Numbered from the stretch's first letter, positions 34,471 through 43,374 are shown. The stretch: 64,000 bases of DNA from Streptomyces lacrimifluminis (GCF_014646095.1 NZ_BMMU01000005.1:169248-233247), one strand, 5' to 3'. Translations and numbers: made by a program. Notes: generated by a model from the letters alone, not told the origin.

Positions 34471-34506
34471 GGGCCGGGCGACCGATATGGGTTGTCCGGC
34501 CCTTTG
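34471..34506 (+). terminator. Intrinsic terminator
   Basis: GGGCCGGGCGACC (34471-34483) pairs with GGGTTGTCCGGCCC (34489-34502) with two T-G type wobbles, followed by TTTGC. It ends the methyltransferase unit. Confidence 0.65.
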
Positions 34507-34522
34507 CTGTGTGGGGGGACCA

Positions 34523-34708
34523 ATGGAACTTGAGATAACTGCCGATCGTGCCCCGGCACTTGGGGACGTGCGGCAGCTCGGGCGGGGCGACACGCTGCGA
34601 CTCCGGGCCGGATGGATGACTCGGGCGGACTGGCTGCGCTATCTCGCGGCAGCCGCTCACGCCGTGGCACGTGGTGCACGCGTCCACCAGGGGGCCGACC
34701 GTGGCTAA
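34523..34708 (+). CDS. Hypothetical small phage protein
   Basis: 61 aa from the ATG at 34523 with TGGGGGGACC upstream. MELEITADRAPALGDVRQLG followed by a helical AADWLRYLAAAAHAVARGAR-type end. It overlaps the next gene by 8 nt, so it is probably coexpressed with the nuclease and primase. No family recognised. Confidence 0.65.
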   Translation: MELEITADRAPALGDVRQLGRGDTLRLRAGWMTRADWLRYLAAAAHAVARGARVHQGADRG

Positions 34709-35222
34709 CCCGAACAAGGCGCGCGGGACCATGTGGGAATCCGCCGTGCGGAACTTCCTTAACGCTTTCCTTGACCTGGTCGACGGCAACGGGGTGTTCC
34801 GCGACCCGTTCGACGGCATGAACGTCCGCAGACCCGCGCAGGAGGGCGCACGCGATATCGGGGACGTGCACGCTGCCCCGTTCATTCTCGAATGTAAGGA
34901 CGTGCGGAGTCCCGCCGTACCGACGTGGCTTCGGCAAGCCCGAGTGGAAGCCGTGCATGCGGGCTTCCCGTATGGCGTGGTCGTGCACAAGGTGCGCGGG
35001 CTCGGTGTTCGCTCGGGACGTGTGCATTTTGACGTACGTACGTGGACCCGGACACGTACAGCGCTCGGGCTGTCCTCGCGGGACATGTGCGACCGGTACG
35101 GGTTCACCGCTTCGCTGCGGGGTCTGGACTCGGGCCGCTGGTATCTGACGACCGATGTTGAGCGGTTCGCGCGGCTACTCGCCGACATACGGGCGGGGGT
35201 GGCTGGTCGTGCTGTTCGCTGA
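34701..35222 (+). CDS. PD-(D/E)XK nuclease, Holliday junction resolvase-like
   Basis: 173 aa from the GTG at 34701. N-terminal NKARGTMWESAVRNFLNAFL, then RDIGDVH (Asp52, Asp55) and ILECKDVRS (Glu64, Lys66), giving the PD-(D/E)XK catalytic set, and a later helical WLRQARVEAVHAG. The small size and place before the primase agree with a resolvase or restriction-like endonuclease that trims replication intermediates. It overlaps the primase gene start. Confidence 0.78.
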   Translation: MANPNKARGTMWESAVRNFLNAFLDLVDGNGVFRDPFDGMNVRRPAQEGARDIGDVHAAPFILECKDVRSPAVPTWLRQARVEAVHAGFPYGVVVHKVRGLGVRSGRVHFDVRTWTRTRTALGLSSRDMCDRYGFTASLRGLDSGRWYLTTDVERFARLLADIRAGVAGRAVR

Positions 35223-37644
35223 TCTACTCTCGCGCTTCGGCTCCGCCGACGAGCACCAGGACGGCGGATACTCCGCGCTCTGCCCCGGACACCAGGACTC
35301 GCGCCCGAGCTTGCGCATATGGCGCGGCGAGGACAACAAGGTTCGGATCACGTGCCGGGCCGGCTGCCGCACCGAGGACGTCATCACAGCGGTACGGCTG
35401 TCCTGGTCCGATCTGTTCGACGTGACGGGCCCCGGTGCCACGGTGTCCGCCGAGCGTCCCGAGCTGGTCCCCGCGCGACTGGTCGCCGGGCTCGCCGCGT
35501 ACACCGACCGAACGTCGGCAGCTCTCGGGGACTACTCCGCCGAGTGGGCCGGGAAGGCTCGGGCCTACCTCGCCGACCGGTTCGGCCTCGACCTGGAGAC
35601 CGCCGCAGAACTTCGGATCGGCGTGGACCCCGGCGACCAGGGCGACGGCTTCCCCTACCTCTCTCGCCAGTACCGGACGCACCCTCGCGTGACCGTGCCC
35701 CTGTACGGGTTCGACGGGATAGCGCGAGGGCTACAGGGGAGGGACCTTTCCGGGCAGTGCCCGGCACGGTGGCTGTCTCTGATCAATCCACGCGGTCACC
35801 GCTGGTCCCCGTTCGGGGTGTTCCGCGGTGCTGGTGGATACGGGACGGTCCTGGTCTGCGAGGGACCGGGGGACGCGCTCACTGCTGTTGCGTGCGGCTA
35901 TGACGCCGTGGCGATTCGGGGGGCTGCACTCGCCGGCTCGCCCGAGCTGGTTGCCGAGCTTGCCGAGGGTCTGCGGGGCTCGCTCGTCATCCTCGCCGGG
36001 GACGCCGATACGGCGGGCAACGGCTTCTCTGCTCGGCTCGCTGCGGGTCTGGCCGGACACGGCGTGAACGCGCTACGGCTCGAACTGCCCCGCGAGGGCG
36101 ACGACTTGACCGCATGGCGCGAGCGGGACCCCGAGCGGTTCGCGCCCGAGCTGCACCGTGCAGTCAAGGCAGCGAAGCCCGTTCGCGACACCGCCGATGC
36201 GGAAGCCGAAGCACGGTCCGCCGAGCTTGCCGAGCGCACCGGGGCCGACACCGTGACGCGCGACCAGGGGGCCGAAGCCGCGGAGATCCTTGCCCGCCTG
36301 GTGGGACAGCTCGGCGAGTCCGACGCGATGAACGCGCATGCGCTCGTCGCCTGGTGCGGGGGCCGCATCCGCTACGCCCCGGGGCTCGGCTTCTACTCGT
36401 GGGACGGCTCGGTGTGGGTGCGCTCAGACACCCGCGTACGGCAGGAGATCCACCGTATGGGGGCCGCGCTCGTCCTCGCCGGGCAGACCCAAGCCGCCCG
36501 CGGGTTCACCATGACGAGCCGAATCGACGCGCTCATGACGGAACTCCGGTCGGTGCCCACGGTCCGCGTGGAAGCCGTCGATTTCGACAATCGGCCCGAT
36601 CTGCTCGCCTTCCGCAACGGCGTGGTTGATCTCCGCACGGGGCATGCCCGTCCGCACGACATGCGGGACATGCTCACGTACGGACTAGATATCGACTACC
36701 AGCCCGAAGCCGAGTGCCCGCGGTGGGAATCCTTCCTCGTTGAAATCTTCCCCGGGATGCCGGACATGCCCGCCTACATTCAGCGGCTCATCGGCTACGG
36801 GATCACGGGGCACGTCACGGAACAGGCTTTTGCGGTCATGTGGGGGAAGGGGGCGAACGGTAAAAGCGTGCTAGTGGACACGCTCACGGCCGTGTTCCGG
36901 GCTATCAGCAAGACCACGCCCTTTGCCACCTTCGAAGCCAAGGCAAGCGGCGGTATCCCGAACGACATTGCGTCGCTCCGCGGTGCCCGGCTCGTCATGG
37001 CGTCCGAGGGTGAGAGCGGGGCACCCATGTCCGAAGCGATCCTGAAGCGGGTCACCGGTAAGGACATGATCAGTGCCCGCTATCTCCGCCGTGAGTTCTT
37101 CGAGTTCAAGCCGAGCTTTCTCCTGTTGCTCGCCACGAACCACAAGCCCAAGTTCAAGTCACAGGACGAGGGGCTTTGGCGACGCGTCAAGTTGCTGCCT
37201 TTCCTGCGGTACTTCGCACCCCATGAGCGGGACCACTCGCTAGACGTGCGCCTGTTGGCGGAAGCCGAGGGCATCGCAGCGTGGGCCGTACGCGGCTCCG
37301 TCCAGTGGTACGCGGGCGGGCTTCAAGACCCGCAGGTCATCACGGGTGCAAGCCGCGAGTACCGCGAGACGTCGGACCAACTCGCCGGCTTCTTTCCGGG
37401 GGTCTTGGAGCGCACCGACGACGACCAGGTGATGAACGGGACCGAAGCGTTCAACACCTATTTGGAGTGGTGCGAAGCCGAGAACCTTCCGGCTCGCGAG
37501 CGCTGGACTCGGCGCACCTTTTACGACGCCATGGAAGAGCGTGGGGTGTCCCGCAGAAAGACCATGCGGGGAATCTCTCTGGTCGGGCTCCGCGCTGCCG
37601 ACGAAAGCCCTGACGTCGCCGGTCCGGGAATCTTCGGAAGCTGA
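35209..37644 (+). CDS. Bifunctional primase-helicase (zinc finger, Toprim, SF3/D5 helicase)
   Basis: 811 aa from the GTG at 35209, 14 nt inside the nuclease gene. The zinc-finger primase domain (CPGHQDSRPSL, CRAGC) is followed by Toprim motifs near 214-270 (LVCEGPGDAL, LAGDADTAGNG). The C-terminal D5/SF3 helicase has Walker A GKGANGKS (546-553), preceded by the D5-N region (FDNRPDLLAFRNGVVDLRTG). It would prime and unwind at the phage fork with the family A polymerase encoded next. Confidence 0.93.
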   Translation: MLFADLLSRFGSADEHQDGGYSALCPGHQDSRPSLRIWRGEDNKVRITCRAGCRTEDVITAVRLSWSDLFDVTGPGATVSAERPELVPARLVAGLAAYTDRTSAALGDYSAEWAGKARAYLADRFGLDLETAAELRIGVDPGDQGDGFPYLSRQYRTHPRVTVPLYGFDGIARGLQGRDLSGQCPARWLSLINPRGHRWSPFGVFRGAGGYGTVLVCEGPGDALTAVACGYDAVAIRGAALAGSPELVAELAEGLRGSLVILAGDADTAGNGFSARLAAGLAGHGVNALRLELPREGDDLTAWRERDPERFAPELHRAVKAAKPVRDTADAEAEARSAELAERTGADTVTRDQGAEAAEILARLVGQLGESDAMNAHALVAWCGGRIRYAPGLGFYSWDGSVWVRSDTRVRQEIHRMGAALVLAGQTQAARGFTMTSRIDALMTELRSVPTVRVEAVDFDNRPDLLAFRNGVVDLRTGHARPHDMRDMLTYGLDIDYQPEAECPRWESFLVEIFPGMPDMPAYIQRLIGYGITGHVTEQAFAVMWGKGANGKSVLVDTLTAVFRAISKTTPFATFEAKASGGIPNDIASLRGARLVMASEGESGAPMSEAILKRVTGKDMISARYLRREFFEFKPSFLLLLATNHKPKFKSQDEGLWRRVKLLPFLRYFAPHERDHSLDVRLLAEAEGIAAWAVRGSVQWYAGGLQDPQVITGASREYRETSDQLAGFFPGVLERTDDDQVMNGTEAFNTYLEWCEAENLPARERWTRRTFYDAMEERGVSRRKTMRGISLVGLRAADESPDVAGPGIFGS

Positions 37645-37659
37645 TCACTGACCATTCAC

Positions 37660-37697
37660 ACGGGTCGTCCACCTATTCCGGTGGGCGGCCCGTTTTG
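37660..37697 (+). terminator. Intrinsic terminator after primase-helicase
   Basis: ACGGGTCG-TCCACC pairs with GGTGGG-CGGCCCGT around TATTCC, followed by TTTT. The polymerase SD TAGGGGGAGG lies immediately after. Confidence 0.75.
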
Positions 37698-37711
37698 CTT
37701 TAGGGGGAGGA

Positions 37712-39559
37712 ATGCGCGAGTTTCGCCATGACATAGCCGGCGAGCGGGTCACGGTCCACGTTCCCGAGGACACCGCGGACCTGAAAAAGTTTTGGGAATG
37801 GCTGTACCAGGCGCGAGAACGGGGACCGATCGCGCTGGACACCGAGACAACCGGGCTGGATATCTACTCGCCCGGCTACCGACTCCGGACCGTCCAGTTC
37901 GGGGACGCACATGATGCGTGGGTTCTGCTGTACGAGCGCGGGAGCTACTTCGCATCCTATGCGCGGGAAGCAATCCAGCGTTGCCGCCAAGTGCTCATCC
38001 ATAACGCTGCGTTCGACTGGTTGGTTTTGGATCGGCACGCGGGAATTCCGCTGGAAGATCTCGCACCGTGGACGGTCGACACCCGCATCTTGGCAAGCCT
38101 GGTCGACCCACGGCAGCCCCAAGAGGGCGGCATAGGAACGGGGTTGAAGCCGCTTTCCGCTCACTGGGTTGACCCCGCGGCCCCGGACACACAGAGCGGG
38201 CTCACAGCAGTGTTCCGCTCCCTCGGTCTCACCAAAGAGACAGGGTGGGCGGGCATCCCGCTCACAGAGCCGACGTACCTCCTGTACGCGGGGCTGGACG
38301 TGATCCTGACGGCTCGTCTCGAACCGGTCCTACGGCGAGAGCTTGCCCGGCTGGAAGTGCGGGACCAGCTCGTCACGTACGAGCACGAGATAGCTCGGCT
38401 CTGCGCCGTGATGATGCGCACGGGCCTGGTGCTCGATACGGAGTACACCGCGGACCTTGACCGCCGACTCGGCGAGGACGCGAGCACGTACGCGGAGGCA
38501 GCTCGGCGGTACGGAGTCGAGAACGTCAACAGCACGGCCCAACTCGCCGAAGCGTTCGCGGGCATGGGGGAAGTGCTCACCGAGCACACCGCGAGCGGAG
38601 CCGTCAAGGTTGACAAGAACGTCTTGCTCGCCCTCGCGGACATGTCGTTGCAGTGGCAGCCGCTCGACACCCGCACACCCAACCCGCTCGCCCTCGCCGT
38701 GCTCCGCAGCAAGCGGGCCGGGAAGTGGCGTAAGGCGTACACGCGGACGTTTCTGGAGACCGTGGACGGCTCGGGCCGGGTTCACCCGTTCATCAACTCG
38801 CTACAGGCGAGGACGGGCCGTATGTCGATCACCCGCCCCGCACTCCAGACCCTTCCGAGTTCCGATTTCATGATCCGTCGGTGTCTGCTCGCCGACCCCG
38901 GTCACGTGATCGTTTCAACGGACTTCAAGGCTGTTGAAATGCGGGTTCTCGCCGCCCTCGCCAACGTCCGACGCATGAAAGAGGCAATCGCCAAGGGCGA
39001 GGACTTGCACGACTTCACCGCGCGGCTCGTTTTCGGCGAGAGCTTCACCAAGGCTCACCGAAAGCTCTGCAAGGGCGTCGGTCTGTCGAAAATCTACGGT
39101 GGCGGAGCCGAGACGACTGCCCGGCAGACGGGTGCACCGATCGAGGACGTGCGAAGCGCATTCCGGGCTTACGACCGGGTGTATCCGGAGATCCGCCGAG
39201 CGGCTTCCCGGTGGCAGCGCGAAGCCTTCCAGACGGGAATGGTGCTGGTGTCTGTCACCGGTCGCCGGCTGCCGCTGGACCGGGACCGCACATACGCCGT
39301 GACGAACTATCTGTGCCAGAGCACCGCGCGGGACGTCCTCGGGCAATCCATGCTGAACATGGAATCGGCCGGGCTGCTCGAATACTGCCGCTTGCCTATT
39401 CACGACGAAGTGTTGGCATCGGTGCCCGAACGCGAAGCCAAAGAGTTTGCCCGCGAGTTCGAGCAAGCTATGACGTTCCCGATCTTCGGAGTCCCCATCG
39501 ATGCGGAAGCCGAGATAGGCGGTCGGTCGTGGGGCTCGCTGTACGGGGCCGACCACTAG
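37712..39559 (+). CDS. DNA polymerase, family A, with 3'-5' exonuclease
   Basis: 615 aa with TAGGGGGAGGA upstream. The exonuclease domain carries DTETTG (43-48), HNAAFDWLVL and YLLYAGLDV. Polymerase motif A is STDFKAVEMR (Asp404), motif B RKLCKGVGLSKIYGGG, and motif C IHDEV (His564-Asp565). All catalytic residues are present. This is the phage replicative polymerase, compact compared with Pol I and lacking the 5' nuclease. A short conserved spacer separates it from the terminator above. Confidence 0.95.
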   Translation: MREFRHDIAGERVTVHVPEDTADLKKFWEWLYQARERGPIALDTETTGLDIYSPGYRLRTVQFGDAHDAWVLLYERGSYFASYAREAIQRCRQVLIHNAAFDWLVLDRHAGIPLEDLAPWTVDTRILASLVDPRQPQEGGIGTGLKPLSAHWVDPAAPDTQSGLTAVFRSLGLTKETGWAGIPLTEPTYLLYAGLDVILTARLEPVLRRELARLEVRDQLVTYEHEIARLCAVMMRTGLVLDTEYTADLDRRLGEDASTYAEAARRYGVENVNSTAQLAEAFAGMGEVLTEHTASGAVKVDKNVLLALADMSLQWQPLDTRTPNPLALAVLRSKRAGKWRKAYTRTFLETVDGSGRVHPFINSLQARTGRMSITRPALQTLPSSDFMIRRCLLADPGHVIVSTDFKAVEMRVLAALANVRRMKEAIAKGEDLHDFTARLVFGESFTKAHRKLCKGVGLSKIYGGGAETTARQTGAPIEDVRSAFRAYDRVYPEIRRAASRWQREAFQTGMVLVSVTGRRLPLDRDRTYAVTNYLCQSTARDVLGQSMLNMESAGLLEYCRLPIHDEVLASVPEREAKEFAREFEQAMTFPIFGVPIDAEAEIGGRSWGSLYGADH

Positions 39560-40023
39560 TAACACCCCGTGATTTTCCCACGCAGAGTAATCGAGAAAAA
39601 CCGACGAGCGACGCGCCCGTTTCCATTTAGTTGCACGCGCATGAATCACGGGATGGTCACGGTATCCGCGATCCCTTCACAATGGCGCACTCAGTGCAAC
39701 CGATTTGAGTAACGGATTGGCCGAGCGTTACGAAACGTTGCGGCTGGTGCGCCAATATCCCAAGTAAGTGCCGATACGAGTAGATCCTCCCGCCTTATGT
39801 GCATTGTTGTGCCGCTGGCATATCCATAAGTTCGTTGCCATGCAGTGATTTGGCAATGCGCAAGCCCCGTCCTGCTAATCCGGGACGGGGCATTTTCATG
39901 CCCTTTTGCAAGGCGCATTGCATTCGAGCCGTAGGGCCCTTTGGCGACCCCTCGCGCTCCGTTCCGGGAGACCCTCCGTCCCTACGGAGGGGCAACCAAA
40001 TCTTCCACCCGGAACGGTGCCCC
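39560..40023. other. Large noncoding region ahead of the sigma-like gene, rich in inverted repeats
   Basis: 464 bp, the longest gap in the replication region. It holds CCCGTGATT near 39566 and AATCACGGG near 39643, a GGCGCAC/GTGCGCC pair around the middle, and GCAATGCGC (39853-39861) matching GCGCATTGC (39913-39921) around a terminator (GCCCCGTCC/GGACGGGGC, then CATTTTCATGCCC). CCTCCGT-CCCT-ACGGAGG at 39973-39990 forms a perfect stem. It may contain the origin or the main regulatory region. Confidence 0.6.
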
Positions 40024-40827
40024 TTGACGCAGCTCACCCATGACCAGATTTCCGCCGCGAAGGAAAACGACCTTGACGCGGTGACCGCAGTAATACGCGA
40101 GACCGAAGCGCTTGTTTCTGCCCGAGGGCGGAAGGTAGCCGGAATCAACGGCGACAGCGATTTGATTGATGATCTGACCCAAACCGGGCGTATCACGGTG
40201 TGGCAGGCAATCGGCACCTTTACCGGAACCGAACCTGCACAGTTCATGGCGCACATTGACCGTGCCGTAACTCGGTCCATGGAAGACGCCCGACGTGAAG
40301 CCATCCGCCCCGGTGTTGCCACTCGCGTTGCCAAGGCTTTCGAGGACGCCATTACAAAAGCCGGTGGTGACCCGTACGAAGCCGAGCGAATAGCGACCAC
40401 GGACGCCATGGGAAGCGACAAGATGAGCCCCGAGCTTGCGCGAGCGGCACGGCTTTCCTGGCTCGGTCTCGATTCGTTGGACCGGCCGTTCAGCGGCCCC
40501 CTGTTGGGTCCGGGCGTGACTCTCGGGGACGTGGTGGCGGGCGAGATGGAATCCCCCGCCGAGTTGGTGAGCGCGTCCGATGTGGCAGCGCACCGCCGGG
40601 AGGTGATCCGGGACCAGGTGCACCGCTCGTTGGGTCTGCTGTCCGAACGGCAGCGCCACGTACTCAAGGCGGACCACGGCATAACTCCCGTCCCCCACTT
40701 CGGGGACGGTCCGGATGCGCTACTTGCCGACGACATGGGTGTGACCGTTGACCAGGTCAAGAAAACCCGATTCAAGGGCAAGACCCGGTTTGCCGAGCTG
40801 TACCGAGCTGGTGCACGCACATGGTGA
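40024..40827 (+). CDS. Phage sigma-70-like factor
   Basis: 267 aa from a TTG at 40024. The region 2-like part is DLIDDLTQTGRITVWQAIGT, the C-terminal region 4-like helix-turn-helix is LGLLSERQRHVLKADHG and LLADDMGVTVDQVKKTRFKG. The middle is longer than in ECF sigmas. It should direct RNA polymerase to phage promoters. Its leader carries the repeated TCCGTCCCTAC site within a stem-loop. No better start or strong SD is visible, so expression may be kept low. Confidence 0.78.
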   Translation: MTQLTHDQISAAKENDLDAVTAVIRETEALVSARGRKVAGINGDSDLIDDLTQTGRITVWQAIGTFTGTEPAQFMAHIDRAVTRSMEDARREAIRPGVATRVAKAFEDAITKAGGDPYEAERIATTDAMGSDKMSPELARAARLSWLGLDSLDRPFSGPLLGPGVTLGDVVAGEMESPAELVSASDVAAHRREVIRDQVHRSLGLLSERQRHVLKADHGITPVPHFGDGPDALLADDMGVTVDQVKKTRFKGKTRFAELYRAGARTW

Positions 40828-41003
40828 CCATGACAACCGGCGACGGAGGCACCGTGACCGTGACCCGCTGCGGTGAGCTGGTGGACATCCACGTTCGGGA
40901 CAGCTCAGGGCGGACCGTCGCGACCGTGACCCGCCGAGCCGGCGAGGCTGCACTACTGCTCTCAGGCTCTCGCAGAAAACCCCAGAACCGGCCGATCCTG
41001 TGA
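40821..41003 (+). CDS. Hypothetical small protein
   Basis: 60 aa, ATG overlapping the sigma-like gene stop by 7 nt. MVTMTTGDGGTVTVTRCGEL is beta-like with a basic C-terminus (GSRRKPQNRPIL). Its coupling to the upstream gene is the main support. Confidence 0.5.
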   Translation: MVTMTTGDGGTVTVTRCGELVDIHVRDSSGRTVATVTRRAGEAALLLSGSRRKPQNRPIL

Positions 41004-41228
41004 ACGTGTACATGCCCACGGACGGTTACGACTCGGCGCTTCGGAGAGGGCTCCGTTGCACCCCCCAAAGTGGTTGAGCGACGCAAGTAATGGTTCGCAT
41101 CGCGGGGCAACCACAACCAAATCAGTGGTCAACGCGTCGCAGTAGGGGCAGAGTTGACCAAGTGGCGCATGTGAACCGACCGGTAGTTTGCCCTTCCTAT
41201 ACTCGAACGTCTGTACTAATGTGACTAC

Positions 41229-41591
41229 ATGGTTACGCACAGCAAGGAGTTCTACGTACGAACGACTGTGATCGTTCCCATGATTGAGGGGAACAACGGC
41301 GGGTGGATGGCTTGTCCTGAGCTACCCGACGTGTTGGGGGAAGACACCGTGCGGTCGTGTGGCGACCTGCGGTTGATCGTGGAAACACAAGGGGGCGTCG
41401 TGGCGCATCTGCTACGCGCAATAGCGCAGTACACCGGGTTTCGGCTGTTGGTCCGAGACCGCCGCACGGGGGCACTCGCCGGCTCCGTCGAATGGGTACG
41501 CAACGACGCTGGGGTGTGGGTCCAGTGGGACGAGCCCGTGACCGCGTGTGCCTACGGACAGCACCGCCCCACGGTGCTGCTCGCCGCATGA
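41229..41591 (+). CDS. Hypothetical phage protein
   Basis: 120 aa starting MVTHSKEFYVRTTVIVPMIE. A TATACT box at 41198-41203 and TTGCCC at 41188 lie close upstream and there is no SD, so the message may have a very short leader. The C-terminal half (DRRTGALAGSVEWVRNDAGV) is beta-rich. No family recognised. The ATGA overlap with the next gene indicates a two-gene operon. Confidence 0.6.
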   Translation: MVTHSKEFYVRTTVIVPMIEGNNGGWMACPELPDVLGEDTVRSCGDLRLIVETQGGVVAHLLRAIAQYTGFRLLVRDRRTGALAGSVEWVRNDAGVWVQWDEPVTACAYGQHRPTVLLAA

Positions 41592-41845
41592 GTACGAGTG
41601 CCCGCAGGTTCGTGGACAGCCGCAAGGAACGCACAGCCGCTGACGCGCTTGCCGCCCGCATGGCTGCCGTACTGGTCCGGGCCCAAGTCACCGAGCGGTT
41701 CGGCGTGTTCGTGCAGCGCATCCCCGTATCGCGCGATGAAGCGGGGTGGGGGGTCTACCTCGCAGACCGCATGCCCGACCAGGAACCACCCGCGGGGCTG
41801 ACGTTTGGTGCCCCTACGCGCGTAGCGTCCGCCCGAGCTGCCTAG
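41588..41845 (+). CDS. Hypothetical phage protein
   Basis: 85 aa, ATGA overlap with the upstream gene. Helical N-terminus MSTSARRFVDSRKERTAADA, then AARMAAVLVRAQVTERFGVF. No family recognised. It is followed by two terminator hairpins that face the minus-strand regulator pair. Confidence 0.6.
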   Translation: MSTSARRFVDSRKERTAADALAARMAAVLVRAQVTERFGVFVQRIPVSRDEAGWGVYLADRMPDQEPPAGLTFGAPTRVASARAA

Positions 41846-41851
41846 CCGCGA

Positions 41852-41950
41852 CAGTTGCCCCGCCATACCTTCCGATCCGGGGGTGTGGCGGGGCTTCCGT
41901 CGTCGAGTGTGGGCACAGCGAAGCCCCACCATGCCGAGCGCGATGGGGCT
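41852..41950. terminator. Pair of terminator hairpins between convergent units
   Basis: CCCCGCCATACC pairs with GGGTGTGGCGGGG (to about 41898), and AGCCCCACCATG pairs with GATGGGGCT (41922-41950). They separate the plus-strand unit from the minus-strand DUF397/XRE pair and can act in both directions. Confidence 0.6.
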
Positions 41951-41977
41951 GCCGTGATGAGCGGGTAGGGCAACTTG

Positions 41978-42187
41978 TCAGAAGGTCCCGAACTCTCCAA
42001 CCTTGAGGCTCGCCACGAACGACGTGAATGAACCAACGGGGAAGTTGAGCACTGGGCCAGCCTGGTTCTTGGAGTCACGGACGGGGACCACGCCACGCGA
42101 GACGGCGAGGTTTGCGGCGACCTCGATGCAGTCGCCACCGTTGCTGCTATAGGAGGACGTGAACCACTGCGGGTCTTCGGTCGTCAC
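41978..42187 (-). CDS. DUF397 family protein
   Basis: 69 aa: DPQWFTSSYSSNGGDCIEVA, VVPVRDSKNQAGPVLNFPVG, SFTSFVASLKVGEF, the whole DUF397 pattern. In Streptomyces these small proteins are encoded next to XRE-DUF5753 regulators and antagonise them (WhiJ/Scr1-type pairs). The overlap with the upstream XRE gene (ATGA on the minus strand) supports the pairing. Confidence 0.92.
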   Translation of the reverse strand: MTTEDPQWFTSSYSSNGGDCIEVAANLAVSRGVVPVRDSKNQAGPVLNFPVGSFTSFVASLKVGEFGTF

Positions 42188-43014
42188 GGTGTGCCCTTTC
42201 GAAGCTGTTCGATCATGGCCACGGAAGCCGCCTGGGGCATCGCTTCGGCCTGTAGCTGATGGTAGGCGGTCAGCATGGGCAAGACGAGCCCGGTATTCCG
42301 GTCTAGGTAGCCCTGCATCGCGGACTCTGCGTACGCGATCATCGAACGGTCGGCAAGAGTGACCAACCTGACGGGTAGGTCAAAGGGCCGCCGCTCGCCG
42401 AGTTCATACGGTGCGACTTGGAGAACGGTGTTAGGCAGCTCGGCGAACGCAACCAGTTTGGCCAACTGGACAGCCATGACCTCCGGCCCGCCGACGGGTC
42501 GCCGGATACAGCTTTCGTCCAACACCGCGTAGACGAACGGTGGTGGAGTTCGTACTAGCGACGCTTGCCGCTCGGCTAGAAGAGTTAGCCGCTCGTCTGC
42601 CTGTTGCTCCGTGATCGCGCCCCGCCGCACGGCACCCGTGGCGATAGCTGCCGCGTACTCCGGAGTCTGGAGCAAGCCCGGAACGATCCCGAGTTCAAAG
42701 AGTCTGATCTCCGCGGCTCGTACCTCCTGCCTCACGTACTCCGGGAACCCCTCCAGTAGTGCGGTGTTCTGTAGTGCACTCACCATGCGTTGGAACTTGT
42801 CACCGGTTCCAAACGCCCTGTCAGCACCTGCCGCGAAACGATTAGTTGGAGGGCGGCGACCAGTTTCGACAGCGGAAATATGCGTTCCGGTGCACCCCAT
42901 GCGTGCGCCTAGCTCATCTTGCGTCCACCCGCGCTCGTCCCGAAGTTGCCTCAGACGCTGGCCAAACGCTGCCCCCGGCGACATTTCAGGGTCCAGCACC
43001 TTCCGGTTCACCAT
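42184..43014 (-). CDS. XRE-family regulator with DUF5753 domain (WhiJ/Scr1-like)
   Basis: 276 aa. N-terminal helix-turn-helix (FGQRLRQLRDERGWTQDELG, ARMGCTGTHISAVETGRRPP) followed by the DUF5753 domain from about 95 (IVPGLLQTPEYAAAIATGAV, PFVYAVLDESCIRRPVGGPE, LPNTVLQVAPYELGERRPFD). It pairs with the DUF397 gene downstream. Such pairs are normally chromosomal and developmental; here it could act as part of lysogeny control. It is divergent from a small gene related to the same loci. Confidence 0.93.
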   Translation of the reverse strand: MVNRKVLDPEMSPGAAFGQRLRQLRDERGWTQDELGARMGCTGTHISAVETGRRPPTNRFAAGADRAFGTGDKFQRMVSALQNTALLEGFPEYVRQEVRAAEIRLFELGIVPGLLQTPEYAAAIATGAVRRGAITEQQADERLTLLAERQASLVRTPPPFVYAVLDESCIRRPVGGPEVMAVQLAKLVAFAELPNTVLQVAPYELGERRPFDLPVRLVTLADRSMIAYAESAMQGYLDRNTGLVLPMLTAYHQLQAEAMPQAASVAMIEQLRKGTP

Positions 43015-43119
43015 GCAGAGTTCCTAACTCTCCGAGCAGATGCCGCAAGTTGAAGACGCTGCGACCGTAAGCCACGCTAGCGGCCCTTGGTAGTGGAGGC
43101 ACTACGGAGAGGAGCGGTC

Positions 43120-43374
43120 GTGTCCGGAGAGAACGTAACCCTGGGATCGCAGACCCCTCTACTCGTTCCGGCCGTTGGCGCGCTTGTTGCGGACGCACGG
43201 GACCGGGTCGGAGAGTTCCGCGGCGAGTGGTGCGGTGAGTGGTGCTTGCGCCCTGTCACTGGTGGTACCGAATGGACGGTGGCACCCGAGGACGTGCAGC
43301 CGGCGAGCCCCGAGCAACGCTTGCGCGCCGAAACCGCCCGAGCGAACGCACGAAGCCGGGGCGAGGTGCTGTGA
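43120..43374 (+). CDS. Small protein associated with XRE/DUF397 loci
   Basis: 84 aa from a GTG at 43120 (VSGENVTLGSQTPLLVPAVG) with GGAGAGGAG upstream. The middle VADARDRVGEFRGEWCGEWC and the end EQRLRAETARANARSRGEVL match small Streptomyces proteins found divergent to XRE-DUF5753 genes. The function is unknown. It overlaps the next gene (GTGA). Confidence 0.72.
   Translation: MSGENVTLGSQTPLLVPAVGALVADARDRVGEFRGEWCGEWCLRPVTGGTEWTVAPEDVQPASPEQRLRAETARANARSRGEVL

Noticed and set aside
41000..41077. 25-codon GTG-started frame overlapping the end of the small gene at 41003
   Set aside because: Coupled position is suggestive, but the peptide has no recognisable features and the DNA could equally be leader.
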